A stretch of DNA of 64,000 nt from Deinococcus deserti VCD115 (GCF_000020685.1 NC_012526.1:2272001-2336000); one strand, 5' to 3'. Numbered from the stretch's first letter, positions 41,390-49,949 are shown. The notes: generated by a model not told the origin, from the letters alone. Program-made: numbers and translations.

Positions 41390-42892
41390 TCATTCGAAGC
41401 TGTGCTCTACCGCGTCGGCCAGAGCCTCCAGACTGGCGGTCTCGGCCACCTGAAGGTGCCGGAACCCGGCCTGCCGGGCTGCTTCGGCGGTCTGCGGCCC
41501 CATGGCGACCACCCGGAGTGTCAGTGGGTCAAACTCTGGACCGGCCAGGGCTGCGAGATGCCGGGCCGCACTGCCTGAGGCGAGCGTGACTGCATCCACA
41601 GTGCGCAGCCGGCTCCGCAGAACCGGATCCAGAGCAGCAACCTCGGTACGGTACAACTCAGCGCGCTGGTATACCACGCCGCGGGCTTCCAGCAGGCGCT
41701 GAAGGCTGTCTTCGGCCAGCTGGGAGGTCAGGTGCAGCGCCACCTCGCCCGGACGGACCGGCAACTCGTCCGCCAGATGGCGTGCCCCTGGAGTAGAGGG
41801 CACAAAGTCGGCGCGAAGCCCACGTTGCTGCAGGCTGGCGGCGGTACTGGGCCCTACCGCCGCGAGGCGAACCCCCGCCAGGTGCCGGGCATCCAGGCCG
41901 AGAGCCTGCAGATGCTCCATTAATGCTGTAATTGCCTGATTGCTGGTCAGAAGTAGCCAGGACACATCATTCACATCCCGCAGCCGGGCATGCAGGGCGT
42001 CATGGTCGCTGGTCGGCGCAAAACGGATAAGTGGCACCTCCAGGACCTCGGCGCCGCGTGTGCGCAGCACGTCACCCAGGGCGCTGGCACCTTCGCGGGT
42101 GCGGGTCACCGCAACCGTGCGGCCTGAGAGGGGCCGGGAGGCCGGGTTGAACCACTGCAGGGTTTCACGCAGACGCACAACCTCACCCACTACCGTGACC
42201 GCCGGTGCACCCAGCCCGGCCTCCCTGACCGCCTGAGCGATGGTCGCCAGCGTGCCGGAAACCTCGCGCTGCCGGGGGGTACTGGCCCATTGCACCGTGG
42301 CAGCGGGAGTCGCGGGATCGCGGCCACCTTCGATCAGCTGCGCGGCAATCCGTTCCAGATTGCGCACGCCCATCAGCAGAACAAGGGTGTCGACGCCCGC
42401 CAGGGTCTCGTGAGGCATGCCGCCGTCATGGGTATGGCCAGTCAGCACCGCGAAATTCCGGGCGACGTTGCGGTGGGTAACGGGAATCCCGGCATATGCG
42501 GGCGCCGCGATGGCACTGCTGACGCCCGGCACGACCTCGAAAGGAACCCCAGCCTGGACACAGGCCTCGGCTTCCTCTCCGCCCCGACCAAAGACGAACA
42601 CGTCTCCGCCCTTGAGCCGGGCCACCCGCTGCCCGCCGTTCTCCTGTGCCATCTGGACAATCAGCGTATTGATCTGCTCCTGCGAGATGTACTCCGAAAA
42701 GCCCTTTTTCCCGACGTATATGGTGCGTGCCTGCGAGCAGTAGCGCAGGAGTTCCGGATTGGCCAGGTAGTCGAACAGCACCACATCCGCCTCCTGCAGG
42801 GCCTGCTGGCCACGCAGGGTCAGCAGGCCCGGGTCACCCGGACCGGCCCCGATCAGGGACACAAAAGCTCGGCTAGGTCCAGCGTCGGTCAT
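41390..42892 (-). CDS. cobA-hemD: Uroporphyrinogen-III methyltransferase / synthase fusion
   Basis: A 500-residue bifunctional enzyme. The N-terminal half is SUMT ([54 protein letters not shown]), making precorrin-2 from uroporphyrinogen III. The C-terminal half, from about residue 255, is uroporphyrinogen-III synthase ([20 protein letters not shown]). With sirC and hemA downstream on the same strand it supplies the siroheme and haem branches. TAGCCT lies 7 nt before the ATG. Confidence 0.93.
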   Translation of the reverse strand: MTDAGPSRAFVSLIGAGPGDPGLLTLRGQQALQEADVVLFDYLANPELLRYCSQARTIYVGKKGFSEYISQEQINTLIVQMAQENGGQRVARLKGGDVFVFGRGGEEAEACVQAGVPFEVVPGVSSAIAAPAYAGIPVTHRNVARNFAVLTGHTHDGGMPHETLAGVDTLVLLMGVRNLERIAAQLIEGGRDPATPAATVQWASTPRQREVSGTLATIAQAVREAGLGAPAVTVVGEVVRLRETLQWFNPASRPLSGRTVAVTRTREGASALGDVLRTRGAEVLEVPLIRFAPTSDHDALHARLRDVNDVSWLLLTSNQAITALMEHLQALGLDARHLAGVRLAAVGPSTAASLQQRGLRADFVPSTPGARHLADELPVRPGEVALHLTSQLAEDSLQRLLEARGVVYQRAELYRTEVAALDPVLRSRLRTVDAVTLASGSAARHLAALAGPEFDPLTLRVVAMGPQTAEAARQAGFRHLQVAETASLEALADAVEHSFE

Positions 42893-42899
42893 GCGTTAC

Positions 42900-42905
42900 A
42901 GGCTA
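42900..42905 (-). promoter_or_regulatory. Leaderless -10 box, cobA-hemD
   Basis: TAGCCT on the minus strand ends 7 nt before the ATG at 42892, back-to-back with the leaderless box of the GNAT gene. Confidence 0.5.
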
Positions 42906-42929
42906 CGTCAGGGATGCTGGAACAATGCG

Positions 42930-42935
42930 TATAAG
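42930..42935 (+). promoter_or_regulatory. Leaderless -10 box, GNAT gene
   Basis: TATAAG ends 7 nt before the ATG at 42943. It supports that start over the ATG at 42925, which lies upstream of the box. Confidence 0.45.
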
Positions 42936-42942
42936 CTCAGGC

Positions 42943-43674
42943 ATGCCCATGACTAATCTGCTCGACCGTCTGGCACAGGCTGAGGCGCGCGCCCACACAC
43001 GCTACGGTCTGAGCGGTGCTGTGGGGCAGTTTGGGCCACTGACAGCCGTGTATGCCGGAGCAGCTCTGGTGCTGAATTCCGCGTGGCTCGGTGGCCCTGG
43101 TGTGCCCTCAGCTGACGAGCTGGACGCCTTTGAAGCATTCAGCCGGCAGCATGGAGAGGCACCGACCATTCATATGCTGTCGCATGCTGCCCCCACCCTG
43201 CTGCCGGAACTGGAGGAACGTGGCTATGCCCTGACGTCCCTGCCGCACCTGTATACGCGGAACCTGGACAATCTCCCTCCAGCGCCGGGCATGACCATCT
43301 GCCAGGAAGACGACCCTGACCAATGGGCCGAGTGGTCCGCCCAGGGTTTCGGCGGGGGACTGGAGATCATGCGGGCTGTGGCCCAAGCTCCGGACACCCG
43401 GCTGTACACGGCGTGGCTGGACGGTCAGCCTGCCGCAACCGCTGCCATGAGCCTGACTGACGGCCTGGCTGCCCTCCACGGCACCTCTACTCTGCCGGCG
43501 TTCCGTGGCCGAGGTGCCCAGACGGCGCTGCTCGCCTGGCGTCTGCACCAGGCTGTGAAGGCAGACGCCGACCTGGCCAGTGTATTTGTGACTCCTGCCT
43601 CGCCCAGTGAGCGCAATATCGTCCGGGCTGGCTTTGTGTTGACCGGTTTCCGGCTGACCTTCAGGCAGCGTTGA
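42943..43674 (+). CDS. GNAT-family N-acetyltransferase
   Basis: A 243-residue protein with a C-terminal GNAT fold: AALHGTSTLPAFRGRGAQTALLAWRLHQA holds the acetyl-CoA pyrophosphate loop (R-G-R-G-A), and the last strand reads VFVTPASPSERNIVRAGFVLTGF. The N-terminal half is a degenerate second GNAT domain. Acceptor unknown. Confidence 0.82.
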   Translation: MPMTNLLDRLAQAEARAHTRYGLSGAVGQFGPLTAVYAGAALVLNSAWLGGPGVPSADELDAFEAFSRQHGEAPTIHMLSHAAPTLLPELEERGYALTSLPHLYTRNLDNLPPAPGMTICQEDDPDQWAEWSAQGFGGGLEIMRAVAQAPDTRLYTAWLDGQPAATAAMSLTDGLAALHGTSTLPAFRGRGAQTALLAWRLHQAVKADADLASVFVTPASPSERNIVRAGFVLTGFRLTFRQR

Positions 43675-43703
43675 GTGGAGTGCCGCTTCAGGCCTGCTGG
43701 ACA

Positions 43704-43730
43704 GATGACCGGTCTGAGCAACCGGTCATC
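43704..43730 (+). terminator. Terminator after the GNAT gene
   Basis: GATGACCGGT and ACCGGTCATC form a perfect 10-bp stem with a 7-nt loop, followed by CTCCGTT. Confidence 0.65.
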
Positions 43731-43764
43731 CTCCGTTGGAATCTGCACGGGAACCACGAGTGCA

Positions 43765-43798
43765 AGGGAAACCGCGGGCTGCAGGCAGCCCGCGCGGT
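43765..43798 (-). terminator. Terminator after the Xre regulator
   Basis: CCGCGGGCTGC pairs with GCAGCCCGCGCGG across two bases; the minus strand continues TTTCCCTTG. It starts 1-2 nt past the regulator stop. Confidence 0.7.
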
Positions 43799-43799
43799 C

Positions 43800-44033
43800 C
43801 TATTTCGAGTCCGGGTCCGACTCTTCTGCGCCCTCCACCCATTCCAGCAGGTCTCCTGGCTGACACTCCAGGACGCGGCATATTGCATCCAGGGTACTGA
43901 ATCGAATGGCCCGTGCCTTACCGGTTTTCAGAATGCTCAGGTTTGCCAGGGTGATTCCTACTCGTTCGGAAAGTTCTGACAGGGTCATCCGGCGCTCGGC
44001 AAGGACCTGATCAAGCTTGACCAGTACAGGCAT
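43800..44033 (-). CDS. Small Xre/YozG-type transcriptional regulator
   Basis: A 77-residue helix-turn-helix protein: LDQVLAERRMTLSELSERVG and TLANLSILKTGKARAIRFSTL form a Cro/CI-type HTH, and LECQPGDLLEW is the usual C-terminal signature. The ATG at 44033 overlaps the DUF2975 stop by 1 nt (TGATG); a longer frame from 44090 is not needed. DUF2975 membrane protein plus YozG-type regulator is a known recurrent pair. Confidence 0.9.
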   Translation of the reverse strand: MPVLVKLDQVLAERRMTLSELSERVGITLANLSILKTGKARAIRFSTLDAICRVLECQPGDLLEWVEGAEESDPDSK

Positions 44034-44689
44034 CAGACCGTTAATTCGTGTTCGTGGCGCAGCTTCCGTTCCTCTTCGCGCAGCACGCACGCCTGCTGGA
44101 GGACCGCAGCGAAGATGGCTAGCACGGCAGCTGTAAGTAGAGGAGCCACGCCCAGTTCCAGTACGCTCAGGGCACCGAGAGAGGTCCGCGACGCCAGAAA
44201 CACGGAAGCATCCGGCACGTCTTTCAGGGCAGTGTGGACCACATCATATGGTTGAGCCTGCTGGATGGCCCACCACCTGAGGGGTACGCCAATCAGCACG
44301 AGCACTTGGCAGAACAGCGCAATCCGGGCAGCGAGGTGAAGGTCACGGATGTTTGCTGGGTCAAACGGATCGAACATCAGACGGTTAAAGAAGGTTTTTA
44401 CCCGGCTGTAGGCCACGAAAAGAAAGGTCAGGAGTCCAAGGCTCGCTGCTACACCAAGCACCTTGATCCACACAGGTGGATTCAGGGTGACGCTCATTTC
44501 GGTGATGCGAAAGTGCTGATCGTCAAGTCGAAGAGCGATTCCAACCGGTACAGCGAAGCTGAGGGGGTGGGACAGAGGTGACCCGGTCAGCAGAGTCCAC
44601 AGAAAGCCGAGGCTAAACAGAACAAGGAACAACATGCCCAGATTCAGGACCCAGTTGAGGACGATACGCGCAGATTCGGGGTGAAGCAT
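44033..44689 (-). CDS. DUF2975 membrane protein
   Basis: A 218-residue protein with four hydrophobic segments at about residues 12-33, 74-94, 118-140 and 170-195, matching the DUF2975 pattern. AAGGAGG lies 6 nt before the ATG. Operon leader for the Xre regulator; it may sense a membrane signal and control that regulator, which is inference. Confidence 0.85.
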   Translation of the reverse strand: MLHPESARIVLNWVLNLGMLFLVLFSLGFLWTLLTGSPLSHPLSFAVPVGIALRLDDQHFRITEMSVTLNPPVWIKVLGVAASLGLLTFLFVAYSRVKTFFNRLMFDPFDPANIRDLHLAARIALFCQVLVLIGVPLRWWAIQQAQPYDVVHTALKDVPDASVFLASRTSLGALSVLELGVAPLLTAAVLAIFAAVLQQACVLREEERKLRHEHELTV

Positions 44690-44698
44690 GACGCCTCC

Positions 44699-44739
44699 TT
44701 ATCGAATTTCAATATACTGCTTTATCGATTATCGGTAAG
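44699..44739 (-). promoter_or_regulatory. Promoter and repeated TTATCG sites of the DUF2975 operon
   Basis: Minus-strand -10 TATATT (44711-44716) with a poor -35 (CTTACC, 17 bp away). TTATCG occurs three times on the plus strand, at 44699, 44722 and 44729, bracketing the -10 box. They are plausible operators for the Xre protein of the same operon. Confidence 0.45.
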
Positions 44740-44850
44740 GCGCATATAGCCAGCCTCTGGAAAGGGTATAGCCATATGCCGCGCAGTTCACATGGTCCGG
44801 CCTCCAGGAGCCCTTAGTTCATATTGTTTTCAGGACTGTGCCCTTCCTCT

Positions 44851-44875
44851 GATATGGCCGTTTCACGGCCATATC
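44851..44875 (-). terminator. Hairpin after the P1 peptidase gene
   Basis: GATATGGCCGT and ACGGCCATATC form an 11-bp stem with a 3-nt loop 11 nt past the stop. There is no T-run. The rest of 44740-44886 holds nothing recognisable. Confidence 0.55.
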
Positions 44876-44886
44876 CCCGAACCGCC

Positions 44887-45786
44887 TCACTGTGGGCGCG
44901 ACTGCCGGACCGCGTCACGCACCGCTGCACATACGGCTTCCTGCACCAGCGCCCCAAGAAGCAACGGGTCGGCTGCTGGCCGCATTCCACTACTGAGCAT
45001 AAAAGCGCTGTCTCCATCCCAGAAGGTATGGCTCGGATGAATCACGCGTCCCAGAGCGGTCTGAGCAGCGTCAGCGAGCCGGCGGCATTCACTTTTGGTC
45101 AGGATATGCTCGGTGACTACTGCCACCAGGGTGGTGCTCTCCACGTCGCCTGGGGTAAACGCCAGGGCTCCAGGCCCTGTGCCCGGACCGGCAAGCACCT
45201 CTCCCCTCTCGTCCAGCACGTCTCCAATAGGGTTCGCTACGGCCAGAACGCCGACCCTGACGCCGTGACGCTCCAGGCACACGCTGCCCAGACCACCGGG
45301 GACTGCCCCCGTTCCCAGGTATTTCCCGGCCGTGGCGCCAGTGCCTGCTCCAACGCGCCCACGCTGCACCGGAGCTGACGAGGCGGCGCGCGCTGCGTAT
45401 TCGCCCTCGGCATCACCTGGCCGGACCTGGGCGTCTCCCACCCCCAGGTCGTAGATCACAGCGGCCGGTACGATCGGTACCCGCGCCCAGGGCGTCTCAT
45501 GCCCAATCCCGCGTTCTTCCAGAACCCGCACCACACCGCTGGCCGCCGCCAGCCCGAAGGCGCTGCCGCCAGTCAGGAGTAGGGCGTGCACCCGTTCGAC
45601 CTTCTTCTCCACTTCCAAAAGCACCCCTTCGCGGGTCCCAGGGCTGGGGCCCAGAAACGAAGCGGAAGCTACAGCGCCCTGAGGCGGGCACAGCACAACT
45701 GTGCAGCCGGTCAAGCCGACCGGGTCGCTCCAGTGCCCCACCTGAAAGCCAGGAACTGCGGTCAGGGTGGTGTTCTCAACAATCAT
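44887..45786 (-). CDS. P1-family (DmpA-like) peptidase
   Basis: A 299-residue protein of the DmpA/P1 aminopeptidase superfamily (MEROPS S58-like), Ntn-type enzymes that self-cleave. GFQVGHWSDPVGLTGCTVVL at the N-terminus, GGSAFGLAAASGVVR, and GRVGAGTGATAGK are conserved. The likely autocleavage and nucleophile site is the Thr pair in VESTTLVAVVTE. No signal peptide. It shares its strand with the OmpR-type regulator gene, whose terminator precedes its start. Confidence 0.82.
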   Translation of the reverse strand: MIVENTTLTAVPGFQVGHWSDPVGLTGCTVVLCPPQGAVASASFLGPSPGTREGVLLEVEKKVERVHALLLTGGSAFGLAAASGVVRVLEERGIGHETPWARVPIVPAAVIYDLGVGDAQVRPGDAEGEYAARAASSAPVQRGRVGAGTGATAGKYLGTGAVPGGLGSVCLERHGVRVGVLAVANPIGDVLDERGEVLAGPGTGPGALAFTPGDVESTTLVAVVTEHILTKSECRRLADAAQTALGRVIHPSHTFWDGDSAFMLSSGMRPAADPLLLGALVQEAVCAAVRDAVRQSRPQ

Positions 45787-45815
45787 GTCCTGCAGTCTGG
45801 CAGGGTCAGGGCATT

Positions 45816-45841
45816 AAAAAACCTCGCCCGCGGGGGCGAGG
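45816..45841 (-). terminator. Terminator after the OmpR-type regulator
   Basis: CCTCGCCC and GGGCGAGG stem with a short GC loop and six T on the minus strand (45816-45821). Confidence 0.9.
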
Positions 45842-45861
45842 TCAGGCAGCAGCCACAGTGA

Positions 45862-46530
45862 TCAGGGCGTCTTGAGGGCGTACCCGATGCCGCGAACCGT
45901 GCGGATGATGCCGTAACCATCAAGGTCGCGCAGCTTGGCGCGCATGTTGGCCATGTGCACGTCCACAACGTTGCTGTTGCTGGGCAGCTCACCGTTCCAA
46001 ACTTCGCGCTCAATTTCCTGGCGGGAGTAGACGCGCCCCGGCTGGCGGGCCAGGAAGGTCAGCAGGTCGAACTCCTTGGGCGACAGGCGCACCTCGTGAC
46101 CGTTGTAATGGCACAGGCGCTTTTGCGGATGAATTTCAAGCGCACCTATGGAGATCACTTCGCCGTGCTGCTGATGACGCAACTGCACCTTGACGCGCGC
46201 GACCAGTTCCTCCGGATGGAAGGGCTTGGTCATATAGTCGTCGGCACCGGCCTCCAGCAGGTTTACCTTGCGGTCCACCGCGTCCATGGCGGTCAGGATG
46301 ATGATCGGCACGCTGCTGGTCTTGCGCAGGCGACGGGCCACTTCCGCGCCGTCGAAATCTGGCAGGCCGAGGTCGAGAACCACCAGATCCGGAGCGTGTT
46401 CGCGGGCCGACGTCAACCCAGTGATGCCGTCGGCGGCCGTCAGGACACGGTAACCGGCTTGTTCCAGTTCGTACTGGACGACGCGAGTGATGTCCGGATT
46501 GTCTTCGATAAGAAGGATGCGTTGGTCCAT
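45862..46530 (-). CDS. OmpR-family response regulator, DrRRA-like
   Basis: A 222-residue two-domain regulator. The receiver has acidic pocket E9-D10, phospho-acceptor D53 and the TKPF lysine; the winged-helix domain ends DGYGIIRTVRGIGYALKTP. It closely resembles, from memory, DrRRA of D. radiodurans, a regulator tied to radiation tolerance. No histidine kinase gene is adjacent, so it is an orphan here. AAAGGG lies 5 nt before the ATG. Three 10-bp-spaced repeats at 46671-46696 may be its own binding site. Confidence 0.9.
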   Translation of the reverse strand: MDQRILLIEDNPDITRVVQYELEQAGYRVLTAADGITGLTSAREHAPDLVVLDLGLPDFDGAEVARRLRKTSSVPIIILTAMDAVDRKVNLLEAGADDYMTKPFHPEELVARVKVQLRHQQHGEVISIGALEIHPQKRLCHYNGHEVRLSPKEFDLLTFLARQPGRVYSRQEIEREVWNGELPSNSNVVDVHMANMRAKLRDLDGYGIIRTVRGIGYALKTP

Positions 46531-46603
46531 GGCTGCCCTTTAACTCCTGAAGTCCGTGAGTGTGTCCCGTATGGACGCCTGCTCGGCGCCTATGCGGAAT
46601 TCC

Positions 46604-46621
46604 CCCTCGGTGGATCGAGGG
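46604..46621. repeat. Hairpin in the regulator leader
   Basis: CCCTCG and CGAGGG around GTGGAT, in the 5' leader of the OmpR-type gene. Confidence 0.35.
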
Positions 46622-46670
46622 CGAATCGTGATTGTGGTCATCGTAGGGTCAGGGGTGCGTTGCAGTGGCG

Positions 46671-46696
46671 TTAACACGGTTTATGTTCGCTTAACA
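46671..46696. promoter_or_regulatory. Three direct repeats with 10-bp phasing
   Basis: TTAACA (46671), TTATGT (46681) and TTAACA (46691) begin exactly 10 bp apart in the divergent spacer between the OmpR-type regulator and the alpha/beta-hydrolase gene. OmpR-family proteins bind such helically phased direct repeats. Confidence 0.4.
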
Positions 46697-46739
46697 GCCG
46701 TCAGGTTCCGTCCTGCCCTCCCAGGTCCGGCATGGTGCC

Positions 46740-46745
46740 TACAAT
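46740..46745 (+). promoter_or_regulatory. Leaderless -10 box, alpha/beta-hydrolase gene
   Basis: TACAAT ends 6 nt before the ATG at 46752. The phased repeats lie 44-69 bp upstream. Confidence 0.5.
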
Positions 46746-46751
46746 GCGGGG

Positions 46752-47708
46752 ATGACTGGTGGCTCTCACGATTTCGACGATACGGACTTTGACCCTTTTG
46801 CCCTTGAGGACGAAGGACAGCTCGAACGGCTCAACGGCGCGGATCTGTACTTTGAAGTCGCGGGCAAGGGCCAGGAGGACAGCGCACCTCTGATCTTTCT
46901 GCATGGCGGTCCTGGCTACAACAGCTATTCGTTCCGGATTCTGTTTGGCGAACGACTCACGGGGCGCACCGTCGTGTATCTGGACCAGCGCGGCTCCGGA
47001 CGCAGCGGACCTCTGGAAGACACCGAACAGGGCGCAGCTACCCTTGACCTCGACACCCTGGTCGCAGACGTAGAAGCCCTGCGCGACCATCTGGGAGCCG
47101 AGCGGATCGTGCCCCTGGGGCACGGCTTCGGAGCCCTGGTGGCCCTGGAGTATGCCCGGCGTCACCCCACGCGCACCGAACGGGTGGTGCTGGTTAACCC
47201 CTGGGTTCACTTCCCGGACCTGGCGCTTACCCTGCTGGAAGAGGCCAGCACACTGCGCAGCCGCGACCTGGAAGACCCCGCCGATCAGGTCCGTGCCAGC
47301 ACGCCCGAAGGCCAGCACCCCCAGGTGGGCAGCGCGCGGGTGGAAGCAGCTTTTGACCTGCTGAACGCCCGCGATCTGCTCAATGCCATGCACTTCAGGG
47401 ACGCGGCCAGCCGGATGCGGCTGGAGTTCGTGGACGCCGAGGGTCAGCTTGCCGGGGGCGGTGAGGTGCAGGAGGCACTGGTAAACCAGGGGCTGTGGGA
47501 GTTCGAGTACGCACCGTTCCTGCAGCAGATCCGCCGGCCAGTGTTCCTGATTGCCGGCGCCCATGACCGCAGCAGCTATCCCACGCAGGTGCAATGGGTG
47601 GCTGATCTCGGCGGGGCGGACGTCAGCGTGCTGGACGCCGGACACTACCCCTGGCTGGACGATGAGGACGCGTTTGCCGAGGCTCTGGAGGAATCTTTAT
47701 CCCGCTGA
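46752..47708 (+). CDS. Alpha/beta-hydrolase, proline-iminopeptidase-like, no nucleophile Ser
   Basis: A 318-residue alpha/beta-hydrolase. The oxyanion motif HGGPG (51-55) and DQRGSGRS (79-86) are typical of proline iminopeptidases and related hydrolases, and the acid (GAHDRSS) and histidine (DAGHYPW) positions are kept. The nucleophile elbow, normally GxSxG, reads GHGFG at 123-127, so the serine is replaced by glycine. It may be catalytically dead or use another mechanism. The acidic N-terminus (DFDDTDFDPFALEDEG) is extra. Confidence 0.85.
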   Translation: MTGGSHDFDDTDFDPFALEDEGQLERLNGADLYFEVAGKGQEDSAPLIFLHGGPGYNSYSFRILFGERLTGRTVVYLDQRGSGRSGPLEDTEQGAATLDLDTLVADVEALRDHLGAERIVPLGHGFGALVALEYARRHPTRTERVVLVNPWVHFPDLALTLLEEASTLRSRDLEDPADQVRASTPEGQHPQVGSARVEAAFDLLNARDLLNAMHFRDAASRMRLEFVDAEGQLAGGGEVQEALVNQGLWEFEYAPFLQQIRRPVFLIAGAHDRSSYPTQVQWVADLGGADVSVLDAGHYPWLDDEDAFAEALEESLSR

Positions 47709-47759
47709 GCCTCCCGTGCCCGTGCAGATGGCCTCTCATAGCGCTTCATGACCCCCGGC

Positions 47760-47765
47760 TATACT
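47760..47765 (+). promoter_or_regulatory. -10 box of the nucleotidyltransferase gene
   Basis: TATACT lies 13 nt before the ATG at 47779, implying a leader of only about 6 nt. Confidence 0.45.
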
Positions 47766-47778
47766 CCCGGACGAGCTC

Positions 47779-48816
47779 ATGAAAGGTCTGATTCTGGCCG
47801 CGGGTCGCGGCAGCCGTCTTCTTCCCATCAGCGCCACCCGGCCCAAACATGCGCTGCCCATAGCTGGCGTGCCGATTATCCGGCGCGCGGTGCGGGCCCT
47901 GCATGAAGCAGGAATCCACGACATCGGCATCGTGACGAGCCGTTCAAGCGAGACCGACCTGCGCGACGCCACGCAGGGAAGCGGCCACCTGACCTTTATT
48001 CTTCAGCCGGAAGCCCTGGGCACCGGCGACGCGGTGCTGTGCGCGCGTGACTTCCTGGAAGAGCAGCCCACACTGCTGTACCTGGGTGACAATCTGTTTG
48101 AGAATTCCCTGCGTCCGGTTGCACTGGGCCTGCCGGGGACCGACGCTGTGATAGGTGTCAAACAGGTAACCAATCCTCAGGCCTACGGCGTGGCCGTGGT
48201 GGACAAGGGTCAGCTGAGGCGACTGGTAGAAAAGCCGCGCCAGCCGGAAAGCAACCTGGCAGCCTGCGGGGTATTCGCGTTCCAGCCGCAACTCATGGAC
48301 CATCTGGCAGAACTGGCGCCCAGTGAGCGCGGCGAGATCGAGTTTCCGCAGGCGCTGACCTCGGTTCTGGCGGCTGGAGGACGTGTCCGTGCGGTGGAGT
48401 TCAAAGGCTTCTGGTCGGATGCTGGAGCTCCAGCAGACCTGCTGACGGCCAATGCCCACTTCCTGTCGCGCCTGCCATCACGCGTAGATGGCCGGGTCCA
48501 GGGCACAACTGTTTCTGGCACGGTCGTCATTGAGGCAGGCGCCGTGGTGGAGGACTGTACTCTGCGCGGCCCGGTGTGGATCGGGCCGCACGCGACCGTA
48601 AGGGGCAGCACATTGGGCCCACATGTCAGTGTGGGTCCCCACGCCCGGATCAGTGGGGCGACAGTCAGTGCCTCGCTGATCGACGAGTTTGCGCACATCC
48701 TGCATCCCTCACGTCCACTGCGCAACGCTGTGGTGGGCCGGCACGCCGTCATCAGTGCTCCCAGCGACGCTGGCCTGCAACTTGTGATCGGCGACCGCAG
48801 CGTCGTGCGGCTGTAG
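47779..48816 (+). CDS. Sugar-1-phosphate nucleotidyltransferase with beta-helix
   Basis: A 345-residue two-domain enzyme. The N-terminal Rossmann-like domain carries the pyrophosphorylase signature LAAGRGSRLLPISATRPKHALPIAG, LYLGDNLFE and VEKPRQPESN. From about residue 235 a left-handed beta-helix of hexapeptide-type repeats follows (GTVVIEAGAVVEDCTLRGPVWIGP). The layout matches long RmlA-type thymidylyltransferases or GlmU-like proteins; the sugar and nucleotide cannot be fixed from sequence. Likely role in surface polysaccharide precursors. Confidence 0.88.
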   Translation: MKGLILAAGRGSRLLPISATRPKHALPIAGVPIIRRAVRALHEAGIHDIGIVTSRSSETDLRDATQGSGHLTFILQPEALGTGDAVLCARDFLEEQPTLLYLGDNLFENSLRPVALGLPGTDAVIGVKQVTNPQAYGVAVVDKGQLRRLVEKPRQPESNLAACGVFAFQPQLMDHLAELAPSERGEIEFPQALTSVLAAGGRVRAVEFKGFWSDAGAPADLLTANAHFLSRLPSRVDGRVQGTTVSGTVVIEAGAVVEDCTLRGPVWIGPHATVRGSTLGPHVSVGPHARISGATVSASLIDEFAHILHPSRPLRNAVVGRHAVISAPSDAGLQLVIGDRSVVRL

Positions 48817-48915
48817 TGGGCAGAGGTTCGTCTGATCATGAGCTGCTCCGGTATGAACGCTCCGATTGCGCCCCGGTCTTGAGCGGACGCACACCCGCCT
48901 GGGCTCAGGGCCCAC

Positions 48916-48921
48916 TACCCT
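48916..48921 (+). promoter_or_regulatory. Leaderless -10 box, 54-residue gene
   Basis: TACCCT ends 6 nt before the ATG at 48928, the same layout as several longer genes here. Confidence 0.45.
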
Positions 48922-48927
48922 GGGCGC

Positions 48928-49092
48928 ATGACGCAACCTGAACGCGAGCGGCCTGGCGGAGAAGTGCTGATCAGCGGCCTGGATACCGGTCCTTGCGACG
49001 CGGAAAGAGAGAACCGGTCTCCTACCGAGGACGCTGCACGCCTGATACCAACTGCGCACCCCGCACAGGAACCTGAAGACGAAGACGGCTGA
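48928..49092 (+). CDS. Small acidic leaderless protein, 54 residues
   Basis: The frame encodes MTQPERERPGGEVLISGLDT and ends AHPAQEPEDEDG. It is hydrophilic and acidic with no recognised family. Support comes from the TACCCT box 6 nt upstream and from its position alone in a 390-nt gap before yebC. Confidence 0.5.
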   Translation: MTQPERERPGGEVLISGLDTGPCDAERENRSPTEDAARLIPTAHPAQEPEDEDG

Positions 49093-49125
49093 GGCTCTGG
49101 CCTCTATGTACCGCTGTCCTTTCCT

Positions 49126-49151
49126 GACGCCGCGCTAGAATGCGCGGCGTC
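49126..49151. repeat. Perfect inverted repeat around TAGAAT
   Basis: GACGCCGCGC (49126-49135) and GCGCGGCGTC (49142-49151) flank TAGAAT. It could terminate the upstream 54-residue gene (no T-run), or TAGAAT could be a -10 box inside an operator. Confidence 0.5.
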
Positions 49152-49207
49152 TCGCGCCCCCTTGACTGTGTGGGCGCAATTTTACGGACAGGAGAACCTT
49201 ATAAATC

Positions 49208-49936
49208 ATGGCCGGTCACAGCAAATGGTCGCAGATCAAACGCAAAAAGGGTGCCAACGACAAAAGACGCAGCGCGATGTACTCCAAGCATATCCGCGCC
49301 ATTCAGGCCGCCGTCCGCTCCGGTGGAAGCGGTGATCCAGGCGGAAACCTCAGCCTGAAAAATGCCATCGCGGCCGCCAAAGCCGACACTGTGCCGGTAG
49401 ACAACATCGACAATGCCATCAAGCGTGCGGTGGGTGCAGGTGAAGGCGCCGCTGACTACAAGGACGTGACCTACGAAGGTTACGGACCGGGCGGGACGGC
49501 GATTTTCATTGAGGCGCTGACGGACAATGTCAACCGCACCGTCGCCGACATCCGCGCGGTGTTCAACAAGCGCGGCGGTTCGCTGGGCACCAACGGCAGC
49601 GTGGCGTGGCAGTTCGAGAAAAAAGGCGTGATCCTGCTGACCGACCGCAGCGAACAGGCACAGGAAGTAGCCATTGAGCACGGCGCAGAAGATATCCAGG
49701 AGTCCGACGAAGGCCTGGAAATCAGCACCCCGCCCACCGAGCTGTATGCGGTGCAGGACGCTCTGGCCAGCGCCGGATTCAACATCGAAAGTGGTCAGAT
49801 CACCATGATTCCCAGCAATACCGTGGCCGTCACCGGAGACGACGCGAAAAAGCTGATGGTGCTGCTTGAAGCCCTTGAAGACCTGGATGACGTCCAGAAC
49901 GTCTACAGCAACGCTGACCTGCCCGACGAGGAGTAA
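49208..49936 (+). CDS. yebC: YebC/TACO1-family protein
   Basis: A 242-residue protein with [21 protein letters not shown], the family start, and the [23 protein letters not shown] core. YebC proteins were described as transcription regulators and more recently as ribosome-associated factors easing synthesis of difficult sequences. GGAG lies about 14 nt before the ATG. A TTGACT sits at 49162-49167 without a matching -10 box. Confidence 0.95.
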   Translation: MAGHSKWSQIKRKKGANDKRRSAMYSKHIRAIQAAVRSGGSGDPGGNLSLKNAIAAAKADTVPVDNIDNAIKRAVGAGEGAADYKDVTYEGYGPGGTAIFIEALTDNVNRTVADIRAVFNKRGGSLGTNGSVAWQFEKKGVILLTDRSEQAQEVAIEHGAEDIQESDEGLEISTPPTELYAVQDALASAGFNIESGQITMIPSNTVAVTGDDAKKLMVLLEALEDLDDVQNVYSNADLPDEE

Positions 49937-49949
49937 TCCACCAACCAGG

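Noticed and set aside
49162..49191. Standard promoter for yebC at TTGACT
   Set aside because: The -35-like box is good, but no acceptable -10 hexamer lies 15-19 bp downstream.
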